NCBI GenBank assembly: GCA_944392935.1
Contig: CALXYI010000038.1
Span: 1-64,000, forward strand
DNA from: an uncultured Spirochaetaceae bacterium
GTDB lineage: Bacteria; Spirochaetota; Spirochaetia; Sphaerochaetales; Sphaerochaetaceae
Length of the DNA stretch: 64,000 bases
Reading direction: 5' to 3'
Shown: piece by piece, positions 43,637 to 52,179 of the stretch
How the letters are laid out: the number at the start of each line of letters is the position of its first letter
Numbering within the stretch: the first letter of the stretch is position 1
Translations under genes and position numbers: made by a program
The notes under the pieces: generated by a model
Databases searched by the model: none
What the model saw: only the letters and a program-made list of their open reading frames with translations
Told to the model about the DNA's origin: nothing

Positions 43637-45046
43637 TTAACCGAGCATCTCCACATCGATGCCGAGCATCCTTGAAACCATCTTCAGCTCCTCAGTCCAG
43701 TCCCCATAGATCGCATGGCAATGGTTTGCATCGAATCTGTCGAGGAAAATCCGGTGATCGAATGGAAGCTTCGCGAAGACATGGGGCCATTCCATAGTCG
43801 TCTCCGCCATCTTCTCCTCCGGCACTTCAATGAACTCGACAGGTATTATCGTCATCCTGTACCTGCCTTCCGTCCTGTTGAGCCTTGCAATCGTCGCCTT
43901 GCCTGCCTTGGTCATGAGATTCACATGGCAGCCACCGCCGGCATACATCTCAAGAGCTGGATAAAGCGTTGTCTTGGCAAGATTCGCCTTATAGTCATCC
44001 GTTCCAGTAGCATAATACGTGGACTGGCTGCCGCAGTTGCAGAAAACCATCGCATCATATTCGCTGTCATAATGACGGACATCCATGAAGATCACAGGAT
44101 CATCGGAAAGAAGCTTCAGTATCTGCATCGTAAGAGCTGCGTCGCTATCGGCTTCACAGGCCATGACACATGGTTCCTTCTTGCCATCCCAGTCATAGGG
44201 ATCGTTCATGAATGCAGCCGCGATGCATTCCGTACAGTGATGGCGGCTCATCTCGTAATGGCATTTCACGCCAACGAAATCATATTCGTTTTCCTTCGCA
44301 ATCTTCTTCAGGGCCTCATAATGCCTTATCTGCGTCCTAAGCTTATCAGGTGTGAACGTGGTGCCATTGTACTTGATTGCCTTGCAGTTCTCCGTCAGGT
44401 AGTCGAATCCCTTCTCGACCTGAGCGGGATCTATCGTATCCGCAACGCGGATTATCTCGCTCTGATCAAGATGATCGACATCAACACCGAAGATCCTCTG
44501 CCAGTCCTGCATGCTCACTGTGGCGCTGTACATGCCGAGGCTCCTGCCTCCGATCAGGCCGTACTTCTGGCCATTGAGCATGCTCTTCACCTTCGCGCAT
44601 TTCGCGAATGTGATGATCTTCTCAAGCACGGGCTTGGTCCGGAAATCACCGGCAACGCGGAAATGGTCTATGCCAAGATGGTTGAGAGCACCGCCAGCTG
44701 CAAGCATCGCAACCATCCCGGGCCAGTCCGGATTGAGATTGGCTGCAAGAAGATATGGCCCCTTGCCGTTCTTCGCTGCGATGGCGGAGAAGTTGGGGAA
44801 TGCAAACACTCCATAGGAGAAGATGGTGCCGTCCACTCCCTTGTTCCTGAGCTTCTCTGCCTCTTCCTTAGCGCTTGCAACGGAGCTGACAAGCCTGTCT
44901 GCAACAATCACATCCACGCGGCCATCGCGGGTAAGCTCCTCATAAATCACATCCACCTGTGCCTGGACAATATCCTTGAGCTGCTGGTGGACCTCAGGAT
45001 CTCCATCTGAAAAGCCGATCAGGCCGAGAATAGGTTTGCGTATCAT
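43637..45046 (-). CDS. L-fucose/L-arabinose isomerase family protein
   Basis: A 469-residue member of the FucI-like family (COG2407). Characteristic elements are the N-terminal LIGFSDGDPEVHQQL, GGRSLGMYSATVSMQDWQRIFGVDVDHLD (about 170-198), FVGVKCHYEMSRHHC, and ACEADSDAALTMQIL with the Mn-binding acidic residues. It probably interconverts an aldose and ketose. It is the first gene of the FucI-DhaK-DhaL-RpiB operon, with a strong AAAAAGGAG site. The true sugar is unknown; relatives act on fucose, arabinose and others. Confidence 0.85.
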   Translation of the reverse strand: MIRKPILGLIGFSDGDPEVHQQLKDIVQAQVDVIYEELTRDGRVDVIVADRLVSSVASAKEEAEKLRNKGVDGTIFSYGVFAFPNFSAIAAKNGKGPYLLAANLNPDWPGMVAMLAAGGALNHLGIDHFRVAGDFRTKPVLEKIITFAKCAKVKSMLNGQKYGLIGGRSLGMYSATVSMQDWQRIFGVDVDHLDQSEIIRVADTIDPAQVEKGFDYLTENCKAIKYNGTTFTPDKLRTQIRHYEALKKIAKENEYDFVGVKCHYEMSRHHCTECIAAAFMNDPYDWDGKKEPCVMACEADSDAALTMQILKLLSDDPVIFMDVRHYDSEYDAMVFCNCGSQSTYYATGTDDYKANLAKTTLYPALEMYAGGGCHVNLMTKAGKATIARLNRTEGRYRMTIIPVEFIEVPEEKMAETTMEWPHVFAKLPFDHRIFLDRFDANHCHAIYGDWTEELKMVSRMLGIDVEMLG

Positions 45047-45059
45047 TGCCGACTCCTTT

Positions 45060-45094
45060 TTATCATATTTGATAATTATATTATCTTATATGAT
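45060..45094. promoter_or_regulatory. Tandem operators at the isomerase-operon promoter
   Basis: Site one is the palindrome TTATCA-TATT-TGATAA (45060-45075), containing ATCATATTTGAT. Site two, ATCTTATATGAT (45083-45094), starts 21 bp further on. A TATAAT for leftward transcription lies between them (45075-45080). The 12-bp core recurs in reverse complement at 51994-52005 upstream of tctC, so the two operons probably share one repressor. Confidence 0.6.
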
Positions 45095-45189
45095 TATAGC
45101 GTATCATGGGGGATGCCAGCTGTCAAACGGAAATCCTCCGCAGCCATAACCTCAGGCCACGGAGGAAAACCATTGGACACAATGAAATG

Positions 45190-45888
45190 TCAGATCTGCC
45201 TGAATGAATCCAGAAGGTGCTGATGGACCATGGACGAGACCTCGGAAGGGTTTCCTTCCTCAAAGCCTCCGATGATCCTCTCGTGCCAGTTTATGCCATC
45301 AAGATTGCCTTCAGGGCGCATGTCGATGCGCCGCAGGATATAGTCGAAGAGGATATCGTTTATCGACTGGATGAAGAGGGATAGCAGCGCATTGCCGCTC
45401 TGTTCCGCGATAATGAGATGGAATGCGAGATCCAGCCTTACGCGCTCAAGCCTGGAGTCCTTCATCTGTATCATTTCAGAGAGATTATCCTTCAGCTTCT
45501 GGATGAATGCCGCATCCCTGTTCTGGCAGGCAAGCTTCGCCGCCTCGCACTCCAGTATTATCCTTACATCCGTTATGTTCTCATCGCTGTAGTTGTTGCT
45601 TTTTATCAGGCGCAGGAGAGCACGTTCCATATACTTGTTGCTGGGGCGTGTGGTATATGCGCCATCCCCCACCTTGGTCTTCACAAGACCGCGTTCCCTG
45701 AGGATCTTCAGCGCCTCCCTGATCACGGTCCGGCTGACGCCGAACTGATCAGCCATCTCGAATTCTGTCGGAAGCTTGATGGAATCACCGTTGTACTTCA
45801 GTATTGACCGCTCCAGGGAATCGGCGATTTCCTCATAAAGAGTCCCCTTGCTTATCGAAGCAGAATCTATATTGTCAAGTTTTCGCAT
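45190..45888 (-). CDS. GntR family (FadR subfamily) transcriptional regulator
   Basis: A 232-residue regulator with an N-terminal winged helix (FEMADQFGVSRTVIREALKILRERGLV) and a C-terminal FCD helical domain containing the Asp/His-type ligand region (RLDLAFHLIIAEQSGN). It is upstream of the isomerase operon and is the best candidate for binding the shared ATCATATTTGAT sites. Shine-Dalgarno AGGA is present. Confidence 0.9.
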   Translation of the reverse strand: MRKLDNIDSASISKGTLYEEIADSLERSILKYNGDSIKLPTEFEMADQFGVSRTVIREALKILRERGLVKTKVGDGAYTTRPSNKYMERALLRLIKSNNYSDENITDVRIILECEAAKLACQNRDAAFIQKLKDNLSEMIQMKDSRLERVRLDLAFHLIIAEQSGNALLSLFIQSINDILFDYILRRIDMRPEGNLDGINWHERIIGGFEEGNPSEVSSMVHQHLLDSFRQI

Positions 45889-45987
45889 TTCGTCTGTCCT
45901 ATCGGTAGAGCAGGATAAAGATTCCGAAGAAACTTATTTGCCTTTGTATTTTATAATGAGTTATCGTAAAAAAGTAAGAGGTGCTAG

Positions 45988-46791
45988 ATGCCAAAGGATA
46001 TCTCAGAGAACCAGGTTCCAGCAGTACGCAAGACATTCTCCATACTCGAATACCTGCTCACTGCCGACGGAGCGACCATAAAGGATATCTCCGCGAATTG
46101 CCAGATTCCTCCTGCAAGCACGATGCGCATCGTGAAGACACTGACCGAGATGGGCTACCTGGAACAGAATTCCGAGAAGACCGCCGCTTCCTATCGCATA
46201 GGGCCCAGCTTCCTGCGCTTCTACCAGAAGGCAAGGAACAGCATCAATCTGCAGGCAATTGCGAAGCCGGAGATGGAGAGCCTGAGCCATGAGACAAGCC
46301 AGACAAGCCAGCTTGCGATCCTTGAGGGCTCCTCAGTGCTCTATATCATGGTATCGAACAACAATGTGCAGCTGGGCATAATGGCTCCGCTTGACTCCCC
46401 TATTCCAATCAACGTAAGCGCCGGGGGGAAAGCGATATGCGCCTATCTTCCTGAGGAGGAGAAGCTTTCCGTCCTGAAGAGAGCGGCACTGCCTTCATAT
46501 ACTGCGAATACGATAACCGATAAGATGGAGCTCCTGTTCCGCCTTTCGGAGGTAAAGAAACACGGATATGAGTTCGACAATGAGGAATATGCCCTTGGGA
46601 TATGCTGCATTGCTGCCCCTATCTTCGACCACACTGGCAAGGTGATAGCTGCAGTCGGCATCACCGGTCCTTCTTCGAAATATGATTCGGAAGAGGACTT
46701 CAGCAAGCTTGTTGCCGCGGTTCAGAAGACTGCAGCCTCGATATCGCGGAAGATAGGGAACAGCAAGGATTCCTCTATGCAAGGATCTTGA
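45988..46791 (+). CDS. IclR family transcriptional regulator
   Basis: A 267-residue IclR protein: HTH near residues 12-60 (ATIKDISANCQIPPASTMRIVKTLTEMGYL) and effector domain with INVSAGGKAICAYLP and DNEEYALGICCIAAPI. It is divergent from the GntR gene and converges with the YhcH-family gene, overlapping it by 17 bp. A second IclR regulator is at 40627-41406. AAGAGGTG precedes the ATG. Confidence 0.9.
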   Translation: MPKDISENQVPAVRKTFSILEYLLTADGATIKDISANCQIPPASTMRIVKTLTEMGYLEQNSEKTAASYRIGPSFLRFYQKARNSINLQAIAKPEMESLSHETSQTSQLAILEGSSVLYIMVSNNNVQLGIMAPLDSPIPINVSAGGKAICAYLPEEEKLSVLKRAALPSYTANTITDKMELLFRLSEVKKHGYEFDNEEYALGICCIAAPIFDHTGKVIAAVGITGPSSKYDSEEDFSKLVAAVQKTAASISRKIGNSKDSSMQGS

Positions 46792-47227
46792 ACACAACCT
46801 TCTTCACAGGATCCGGCTCCGCAAGCCTGAGGCTCGGGGCATGGGGTTCTCCGGGGAAGAACAGCGCGAAGAATCCAGGAGCTGCCGCATAGGACACGAT
46901 GCCCTCATTGCGCACGAACCCTGCCTCCTTCTCCTCACTGTACGGAGTGACCTCGACGCTGCTGCATACAGGAGAGAGATCCATCCGTTCTTTTCCGGAG
47001 ATCAGGATCTGGACATCGATCTCCTTCCTGTGATACTCAGCCTTCTCCGAGAAAACAGCATCGGCTGTATATGAGAAGACATTGTATCTGACCGCAGGAT
47101 CATCTGTCCTATACTGCCCCTCAGGTATCTTCTGCCAATCCGTGGAGGCGATGACCTCCATTGCCTTGCGAAGGCCAGGAACGGCCCCCGCATATCTTTC
47201 CATATTGCCTATAGTATCGATTATCAT
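46775..47227 (-). CDS. YhcH/YjgK/YiaL family protein
   Basis: A 150-residue cupin-type protein of the DUF386 (YhcH/YjgK/YiaL) family, found in sialic-acid and sugar-acid gene clusters and proposed to act as an anomerase or isomerase. PGFFALFFPGEPHAP and KKVVFKI are the characteristic C-terminal motifs, and EYHRKEIDVQILISGKERMDL includes likely metal-binding residues. It is the last gene of the TctCBA operon, starting 2 bp after the dapA-like stop. Confidence 0.87.
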   Translation of the reverse strand: MIIDTIGNMERYAGAVPGLRKAMEVIASTDWQKIPEGQYRTDDPAVRYNVFSYTADAVFSEKAEYHRKEIDVQILISGKERMDLSPVCSSVEVTPYSEEKEAGFVRNEGIVSYAAAPGFFALFFPGEPHAPSLRLAEPDPVKKVVFKILA

Positions 47228-47229
47228 GC

Positions 47230-48126
47230 TCAGTCCCACTTCCTATGGTATTCATCAAGCGCAGCGAAGAGCTCCTTCTTCTCCTCTGCTGTGATGTCAA
47301 GAGCTGGAGCCCTCATATGGGAGACTCCGACACCGTGATACTCCAGAGCAGCCTTGAAATAGCCCATGTTCGCACCGGCCTTCACGATATCGGCAAGCTC
47401 TACCGCCTGCCTCTGCGCTTCCTGGGCACCTTTCATATCCCCTGCCATGAATCTTCTGTAGACCTCTACGAATGGATATGGATGGCACTGCGAACAGCCG
47501 CTCACGACACCGACACAGCCGATCGCAAGGCCTGGGAGGAAAAGCTTATCCGGCCCGACTATGACATCGAAGTCCCCATTGCCGCAGGCAAGGTACTGGT
47601 TGAACCTGATGAAATCAGGATAGCTGTACTTTATCCCGACGACATTCCCCGCAGCAGCAAGTATCTCATTGACAGCAGCAGGTGTCAGATCATTCCCGGC
47701 GCACTGCGGGATATTGTAGAGATAGACAGGGAAATCCGAAGGCACGGCTTTCGCTACCGAGACATAGAAATTGACCATCTCCCTATGGTTGACTCCGAAG
47801 AACTGAGGTGTCACCACTCCGATTCCTGCCGCGCCTATATCGATTGCATGCTCCGCAAGCTCCAGCGTATCCCTCAGCGTTGGCGCACCGACCTGCACGA
47901 AGACAGGAATCCTGCCATTGCTGGCATCGATGCAGGTCTTCGCTACGAGCTTCCTCTCGTCAACAGTCAGCTTGAGCATCTCCCCGGTCGTTCCATTCGG
48001 ATAGACGCTGTCGATGCCATTCTCGATGAGATAATCAACAAGATTGGCGAGAACTTCGGTATCCACTGCCTCATCCGCCGTAAAAGGCGTGACGACAGGG
48101 ACCGTTACCCCTTTCATCCTTATCAT
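47230..48126 (-). CDS. DapA/NanA-family aldolase
   Basis: A 298-residue Schiff-base (beta/alpha)8-barrel enzyme. The catalytic Lys is in GIKYSYPD (about residue 165) and the Tyr in YLYNIPQC (about 137). GTTGEMLKL (canonical GTTGE) binds the carboxylate of pyruvate. It most likely cleaves or forms a 2-keto-3-deoxy-sugar acid, given the neighbours, rather than dihydrodipicolinate. Substrate unknown. It starts 2 bp after the HpcH-type gene. Confidence 0.88.
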   Translation of the reverse strand: MIRMKGVTVPVVTPFTADEAVDTEVLANLVDYLIENGIDSVYPNGTTGEMLKLTVDERKLVAKTCIDASNGRIPVFVQVGAPTLRDTLELAEHAIDIGAAGIGVVTPQFFGVNHREMVNFYVSVAKAVPSDFPVYLYNIPQCAGNDLTPAAVNEILAAAGNVVGIKYSYPDFIRFNQYLACGNGDFDVIVGPDKLFLPGLAIGCVGVVSGCSQCHPYPFVEVYRRFMAGDMKGAQEAQRQAVELADIVKAGANMGYFKAALEYHGVGVSHMRAPALDITAEEKKELFAALDEYHRKWD

Positions 48127-48128
48127 TT

Positions 48129-48899
48129 TCAGCCTCCCAGCCCGCTGAGTATCGAGAATACCTTCCTGGCTCCTGAGAGGATATGGAGGTAATCAGTTCC
48201 CGCGCTTATGAAATTGATGCCGAGATCATACCACTTCCTCAGCACTTCCGGATCATCGCTTCCTGTCGAGACTCCGATGCTCTTCCCTGCTCTGTGCAGG
48301 ATATCAACGGCTCTCTTTATCAGAGCCTGCGTATCCTTCCCGAAGACATCATTCAGCTGACCGATCGATCCTGAGAGATCGCAAGGTCCGAATATGAAGC
48401 AGTCAATCCAAGGATTCCGCACCATCTCCTCAAGGTTATCCACAGCGATATAGGATTCAATCTGGACACATCTGATCAGGGCCTTGCTCTTCTTCTTTAT
48501 GTACTCCTCCGTATCCATGAGACCATACTCCGCAGCACGGACAGGTCCGAATCCACGGGTGCCATCTGGCGGATAGAGCGTCGCCTTCATCGCCTTGTCG
48601 AGCTCCTCTGCCGAGTTCACGACAGGGAAGATGATTCCGTCAGGCCCCTGCTCAAGGACTCTCTTAGCCAGAATCGGATCATTCCATGGAATACGTACGA
48701 TACTGGCGACTCCGGCAGCCCTTGCCGCAATCAGATGATTCTGCAGGCAGCCATAATCGATTGCGGAATGCTCCGTATCAATCCACAGGAAATCAAAGCC
48801 AACATTGCCGCAGAGCTCGGTGACAGCAGCATCATTGAGATCGATATGCATCCCCTTCAGGAACTCGCACTTCCTGAGCTTTTCCTTTACATCAACCAT
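48129..48899 (-). CDS. HpcH/HpaI-type class II aldolase
   Basis: A 256-residue metal-dependent aldolase of the HpcH/HpaI family. WIDTEHSAIDY (catalytic His loop) and GPDGIIFPVVNSAEE are conserved, with CVQIESYIAVDN and FIFGPCDLSGSIG (metal-binding Glu and Asp). The family cleaves 2-keto-3-deoxy or 4-hydroxy-2-oxo acids to pyruvate and an aldehyde. With a DapA-type aldolase beside it, the operon has two possible cleavage enzymes. AGGAGG precedes the ATG. Confidence 0.9.
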   Translation of the reverse strand: MVDVKEKLRKCEFLKGMHIDLNDAAVTELCGNVGFDFLWIDTEHSAIDYGCLQNHLIAARAAGVASIVRIPWNDPILAKRVLEQGPDGIIFPVVNSAEELDKAMKATLYPPDGTRGFGPVRAAEYGLMDTEEYIKKKSKALIRCVQIESYIAVDNLEEMVRNPWIDCFIFGPCDLSGSIGQLNDVFGKDTQALIKRAVDILHRAGKSIGVSTGSDDPEVLRKWYDLGINFISAGTDYLHILSGARKVFSILSGLGG

Positions 48900-48914
48900 T
48901 CAAAACCTCCTGGA

Positions 48915-50447
48915 TCACTTATTCCTCGCCTTCTTGATCCGCTTGATGACGGAAGGTCCGAAGAGCGAAAGAACGGTAAGGATGATGAGAACAAGCGAGA
49001 TCGGCCTTACGAAGAACGTCGAATACGTCCCTGGCGGCAGCATCATCGTCCTGATGAAATTGGATTCGACCATCTCACCGAGGATGAGCGCGAGGACTAT
49101 CGGTCCGGTCGGGAAATCACCGCGGGCAAGAAGGAATCCGAAGAGCCCTGCTACAAGGCAGACGATGACATCGAACACGCTGTTCTGGATCGCATAGGAT
49201 CCGACAAGCGAGAAGATGATGATCGTAACGCTGATCCATGAGCGGGGAAGCTTGGTGAACTGCGCAAAGAGCTTGCTTCCGAGATTCCCTGTGAAGAGAA
49301 TCATGATGTTGCAGACGATCAGTATTCCGAAAAGGACGATAACCATATCCGGATGCTCCGAGAAGAGCAGAGGACCTGGAGTATAGTTGTACATCATCAG
49401 AGCGCCGATGAGGATCGCAGTTACGGAATCTCCCGGGATGCCGAGCGTCAGCATCGTTGTCATGGCACCGCCGATGCATGCATTGTTCGCTGCGCATGTG
49501 ACTGCAAGGGCCTCCTCGCTTCCTTCGCCATACAGATCCTTCTCCTTGGAGAAGTTCCTGCACTGGGTCCAGGATACAAGGGATGCGATATCACCGCCAG
49601 TACCGGGGATGGCTCCGACGATTACGCTTATCACGCTAGCGACAAGGAATGCCCATTTAGCCTTCCAGATCTCCCTCCAGGACTGGTGTTTTCTGGCATC
49701 CTTCGATTCCTTGACGAAATCAGAGATGACGACCTTGTCCTTCTTGTCGAGCTTCTTCACGAACTTGGTGTGGGAGACGGGGCTCTCTGCGAACTGCTTC
49801 AATGCTTCGCCTATGCCGAAAAGCCCTATCATTATAGGAACGAACTGGAAGCCATCGATCAGGAGGAACTGATCGAACGTGAAGCGCTTGATACCATTCA
49901 TCGGATCGATTCCGACCATGGCGACAGCCATTCCGATGAATCCTACGAAAACGCCTTTGCTGATGCTCTTTCCTGAAACCGCAACCATCATCGAGAGACC
50001 GAAGACAGCGACCATCGTGTACTCAGGCGGTCCGAACCTGAGGGCGAATCTCGCTATCGGGAAGGAAGCCACCATCAGGCAGAGGACTCCGAAAAGACCG
50101 CCTATGACCGAATAGAAGGTATTGATCCAAAGTGCGAGCGTCGGTTCGCCGCGCTTCGAGATCTTGACACCATCGAATGTGGAGGCAATAGATGCCGGAG
50201 TCCCCGGGACTCCTAGGAGTATGGCGCTTATTCCGCCTGCATAGATTGCCGAATTATAGATGCCGAGGAGCATTCCGAGTCCGCATGATGGCTCGAGCCA
50301 GAATGTAAGAGGCAGCAGGATAGCTACTCCCATCGTTGCGGAAAGCCCTGGCATGGCTCCTATGAACATTCCAAGGATTATGCCTCCGAGTGTGTAGAGA
50401 AGGACACTGGGGCTAAGCACTGATGCAATGATATATGACCAATCCAT
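48915..50447 (-). CDS. Tripartite tricarboxylate transporter large permease TctA
   Basis: A 510-residue permease with about 11-12 membrane helices. The N-terminus (GGIILGMFIGAMPGLSATMGVAILLPLTFWLEP) and GISAILLGVPGTPASIASTFDG near residue 75 are the TctA family signature. It moves substrate using a periplasmic binding protein and the small subunit TctB. Start ATG at 50447 is chosen after AAGGAG. Confidence 0.93.
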   Translation of the reverse strand: MDWSYIIASVLSPSVLLYTLGGIILGMFIGAMPGLSATMGVAILLPLTFWLEPSCGLGMLLGIYNSAIYAGGISAILLGVPGTPASIASTFDGVKISKRGEPTLALWINTFYSVIGGLFGVLCLMVASFPIARFALRFGPPEYTMVAVFGLSMMVAVSGKSISKGVFVGFIGMAVAMVGIDPMNGIKRFTFDQFLLIDGFQFVPIMIGLFGIGEALKQFAESPVSHTKFVKKLDKKDKVVISDFVKESKDARKHQSWREIWKAKWAFLVASVISVIVGAIPGTGGDIASLVSWTQCRNFSKEKDLYGEGSEEALAVTCAANNACIGGAMTTMLTLGIPGDSVTAILIGALMMYNYTPGPLLFSEHPDMVIVLFGILIVCNIMILFTGNLGSKLFAQFTKLPRSWISVTIIIFSLVGSYAIQNSVFDVIVCLVAGLFGFLLARGDFPTGPIVLALILGEMVESNFIRTMMLPPGTYSTFFVRPISLVLIILTVLSLFGPSVIKRIKKARNK

Positions 50448-50456
50448 ATTCACTCC

Positions 50457-50906
50457 TTACCAGAGCCTGACTCGCAGGAACATGACGAAAAGACAATAGA
50501 TGAAGATTGTCACACCAAGCACGAACAAAGCGCTCTTCCACCACTCCGTCTCATCACTGAGAAGCCAGCACACCACGGTGAATATGACTGCTGAGTTGAG
50601 GATGAAATGCCCGATATGGAAATACCAGAGCATCGCATAGAGGAAAAGCAATGCCACCAATCCGAAGAACTGGAGCATCTTCGCCTTCTCTATCGGTGCG
50701 GGATCCTCTACTTCCCCTTTCTTCTTGGCAATGAGGTATTTCACGAGGTTGAGGATGCTGAGGAAGAGCAGTATCGCGCTTATTATCGTAGGGAAGAATG
50801 CCGCGCTGGGGACACCCGGCCTCGTCGAGACAGAGAAATCCCGCGAGAAGATGAACAGGAAGGCACTGATCAATAGGCCGATTATATTTACAGCTATCTC
50901 TGCCAT
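50457..50906 (-). CDS. Tripartite tricarboxylate transporter small subunit TctB
   Basis: A 149-residue membrane protein with four helices, typical of the TctB family (STRPGVPSAAFFPTIISAILLFLSILNLV in the first loop and helix). It assembles with TctA. AAGGAG precedes the ATG. It ends 9 bp before the tctA start. Confidence 0.9.
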   Translation of the reverse strand: MAEIAVNIIGLLISAFLFIFSRDFSVSTRPGVPSAAFFPTIISAILLFLSILNLVKYLIAKKKGEVEDPAPIEKAKMLQFFGLVALLFLYAMLWYFHIGHFILNSAVIFTVVCWLLSDETEWWKSALFVLGVTIFIYCLFVMFLRVRLW

Positions 50907-50934
50907 TTTGACTCCTTAGATCAATAGAACAGTC

Positions 50935-50962
50935 GCGGCAGCAGCTTACCGACTGCTGCCGC
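50935..50962 (-). terminator. Strong hairpin between tctC and tctB
   Basis: GCGGCAGCAG/CTGCTGCCGC, 10-bp perfect stem with an 8-nt loop, in the 90-bp gap. No U-run follows on the minus strand. It probably stabilises or partially terminates the tctC transcript so that the binding protein is made in excess. Confidence 0.7.
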
Positions 50963-50996
50963 AGATTCAGATATAAGAGAAACGATGTCTCAACGA

Positions 50997-51959
50997 TTAT
51001 TCCGTATAGCCGAGAACGCGCGGTATAAGCTCGGAATAGAGCTCATACTCTGCTTCTGCATATGCCTGCATCTCCTCAGGCTCCATCCATCCCGGAGTAT
51101 AGCCATTGGAAGCGAGCATCGCCTGATATGCCTCGCTCTCATATGATGTCTTGAGGGCATCATGAAGAGTATTGAAGACATCATCAGGAGTTCCGGCGGG
51201 AACACCGAATGCGAGCCAGCAGAGAACGCTCACGTCAATTCCGCATTCCTTTGCTGTCGGGACTTCCGGGAATACGGGGAATCTCTCATCTGACATCACC
51301 GCAAGGATGCGGAGGTTGCCGCTCTGGACATGGCTGCGGACCTCAGCTGCGGAAGCGCAGATCGAATCGATATGCCCGCCCATGAGAGCCGTGATGGAAG
51401 GACCTGCGCCCTCGAACGGAATATGATTGAGCGAGATTCCGGCAGCCTGCTCAAGCTGGCAGGCAGCGAGATGCCATACAGCACCCATGCCGCTATTGCC
51501 GACGGTGATCTCACCCGGATGCTCCTTGGCATATGCAATATAGTCCTCGAATGTCTGGAACGGGGAATCGGCCTTCACGATGATTGCTGCAGGATGATGT
51601 GAAACGCGGGCAAGGAACCTGAAATCAGAAGGCACTGCATCGGAGTTGCCTGCAGGCTCTACCTGAGCGATATCAAGGGGAAGATGCGCGATTGTATAGC
51701 CATCAGCAGGAGCGCTTGCGCAGTATGACATAGCGATTCCACCGCCAGCTCCAGCCCTGTTCTCTACGACAACAGGAACACCGAGAGCCTGCTCCATACC
51801 GGGTGCGATAGTGCGGCAGTTGAGATCGGAGGATCCTCCAGGACTTGCCTGGCAGACGATAGTGATCTGGCGTGATGGGAATTTCTCTGCTCCGCCCTGT
51901 GCGAAAACGGGAATAGCCACAAGCGCAACCAGCAACAATACTGCTAATGCCTTTTTCAT
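50997..51959 (-). CDS. Tripartite tricarboxylate transporter binding protein TctC/BugT family
   Basis: A 320-residue periplasmic Bug-type receptor with signal peptide (MKKALAVLLLVALVAIPVFA) and the family features PSRQITIVCQASPGGSSDLNCRTIAPGMEQALGVPVVVENRAGAGGG. The clear N-terminal signal supports an outer-membrane-bearing organism with a periplasm. It is the first gene of the operon, preceded by a promoter and the shared operator. AAAAGGAG precedes the ATG. The ligand is unknown. Confidence 0.92.
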   Translation of the reverse strand: MKKALAVLLLVALVAIPVFAQGGAEKFPSRQITIVCQASPGGSSDLNCRTIAPGMEQALGVPVVVENRAGAGGGIAMSYCASAPADGYTIAHLPLDIAQVEPAGNSDAVPSDFRFLARVSHHPAAIIVKADSPFQTFEDYIAYAKEHPGEITVGNSGMGAVWHLAACQLEQAAGISLNHIPFEGAGPSITALMGGHIDSICASAAEVRSHVQSGNLRILAVMSDERFPVFPEVPTAKECGIDVSVLCWLAFGVPAGTPDDVFNTLHDALKTSYESEAYQAMLASNGYTPGWMEPEEMQAYAEAEYELYSELIPRVLGYTE

Positions 51960-51989
51960 TCCAACTCTCCTTTTTCAGATATGAAAATC

Positions 51990-52043
51990 TGTAATCAAAT
52001 ATGATTACAACTTATTTTCATTTCCGCTTTTATTATTTGTCAA
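51990..52043 (-). promoter_or_regulatory. tctC promoter and operator
   Basis: -35 TTGACA (52038-52043); a weak -10, GAAAAT, at 52014-52019 (18-bp spacer). Immediately downstream, 51990-52009, is the palindrome TGTAATCA-AATA-TGATTACA (8-bp arms, 4-bp centre), which contains the same core as the isomerase operon sites. A smaller inverted repeat, CAGAT-ATGAAA-ATCTG, follows at 51976-51991. Confidence 0.65.
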
Positions 52044-52179
52044 TAAAAATTTTATCTGGAATAAGTAGTATTGTCATACAAATAAGAATACAGCAATGCA
52101 TCTTCTAATATATACAGAAAATATCATGCATAAATCGCAGATTGACCTGGAAATCGGAGAGCCTGGATCCCCTTTCCTG

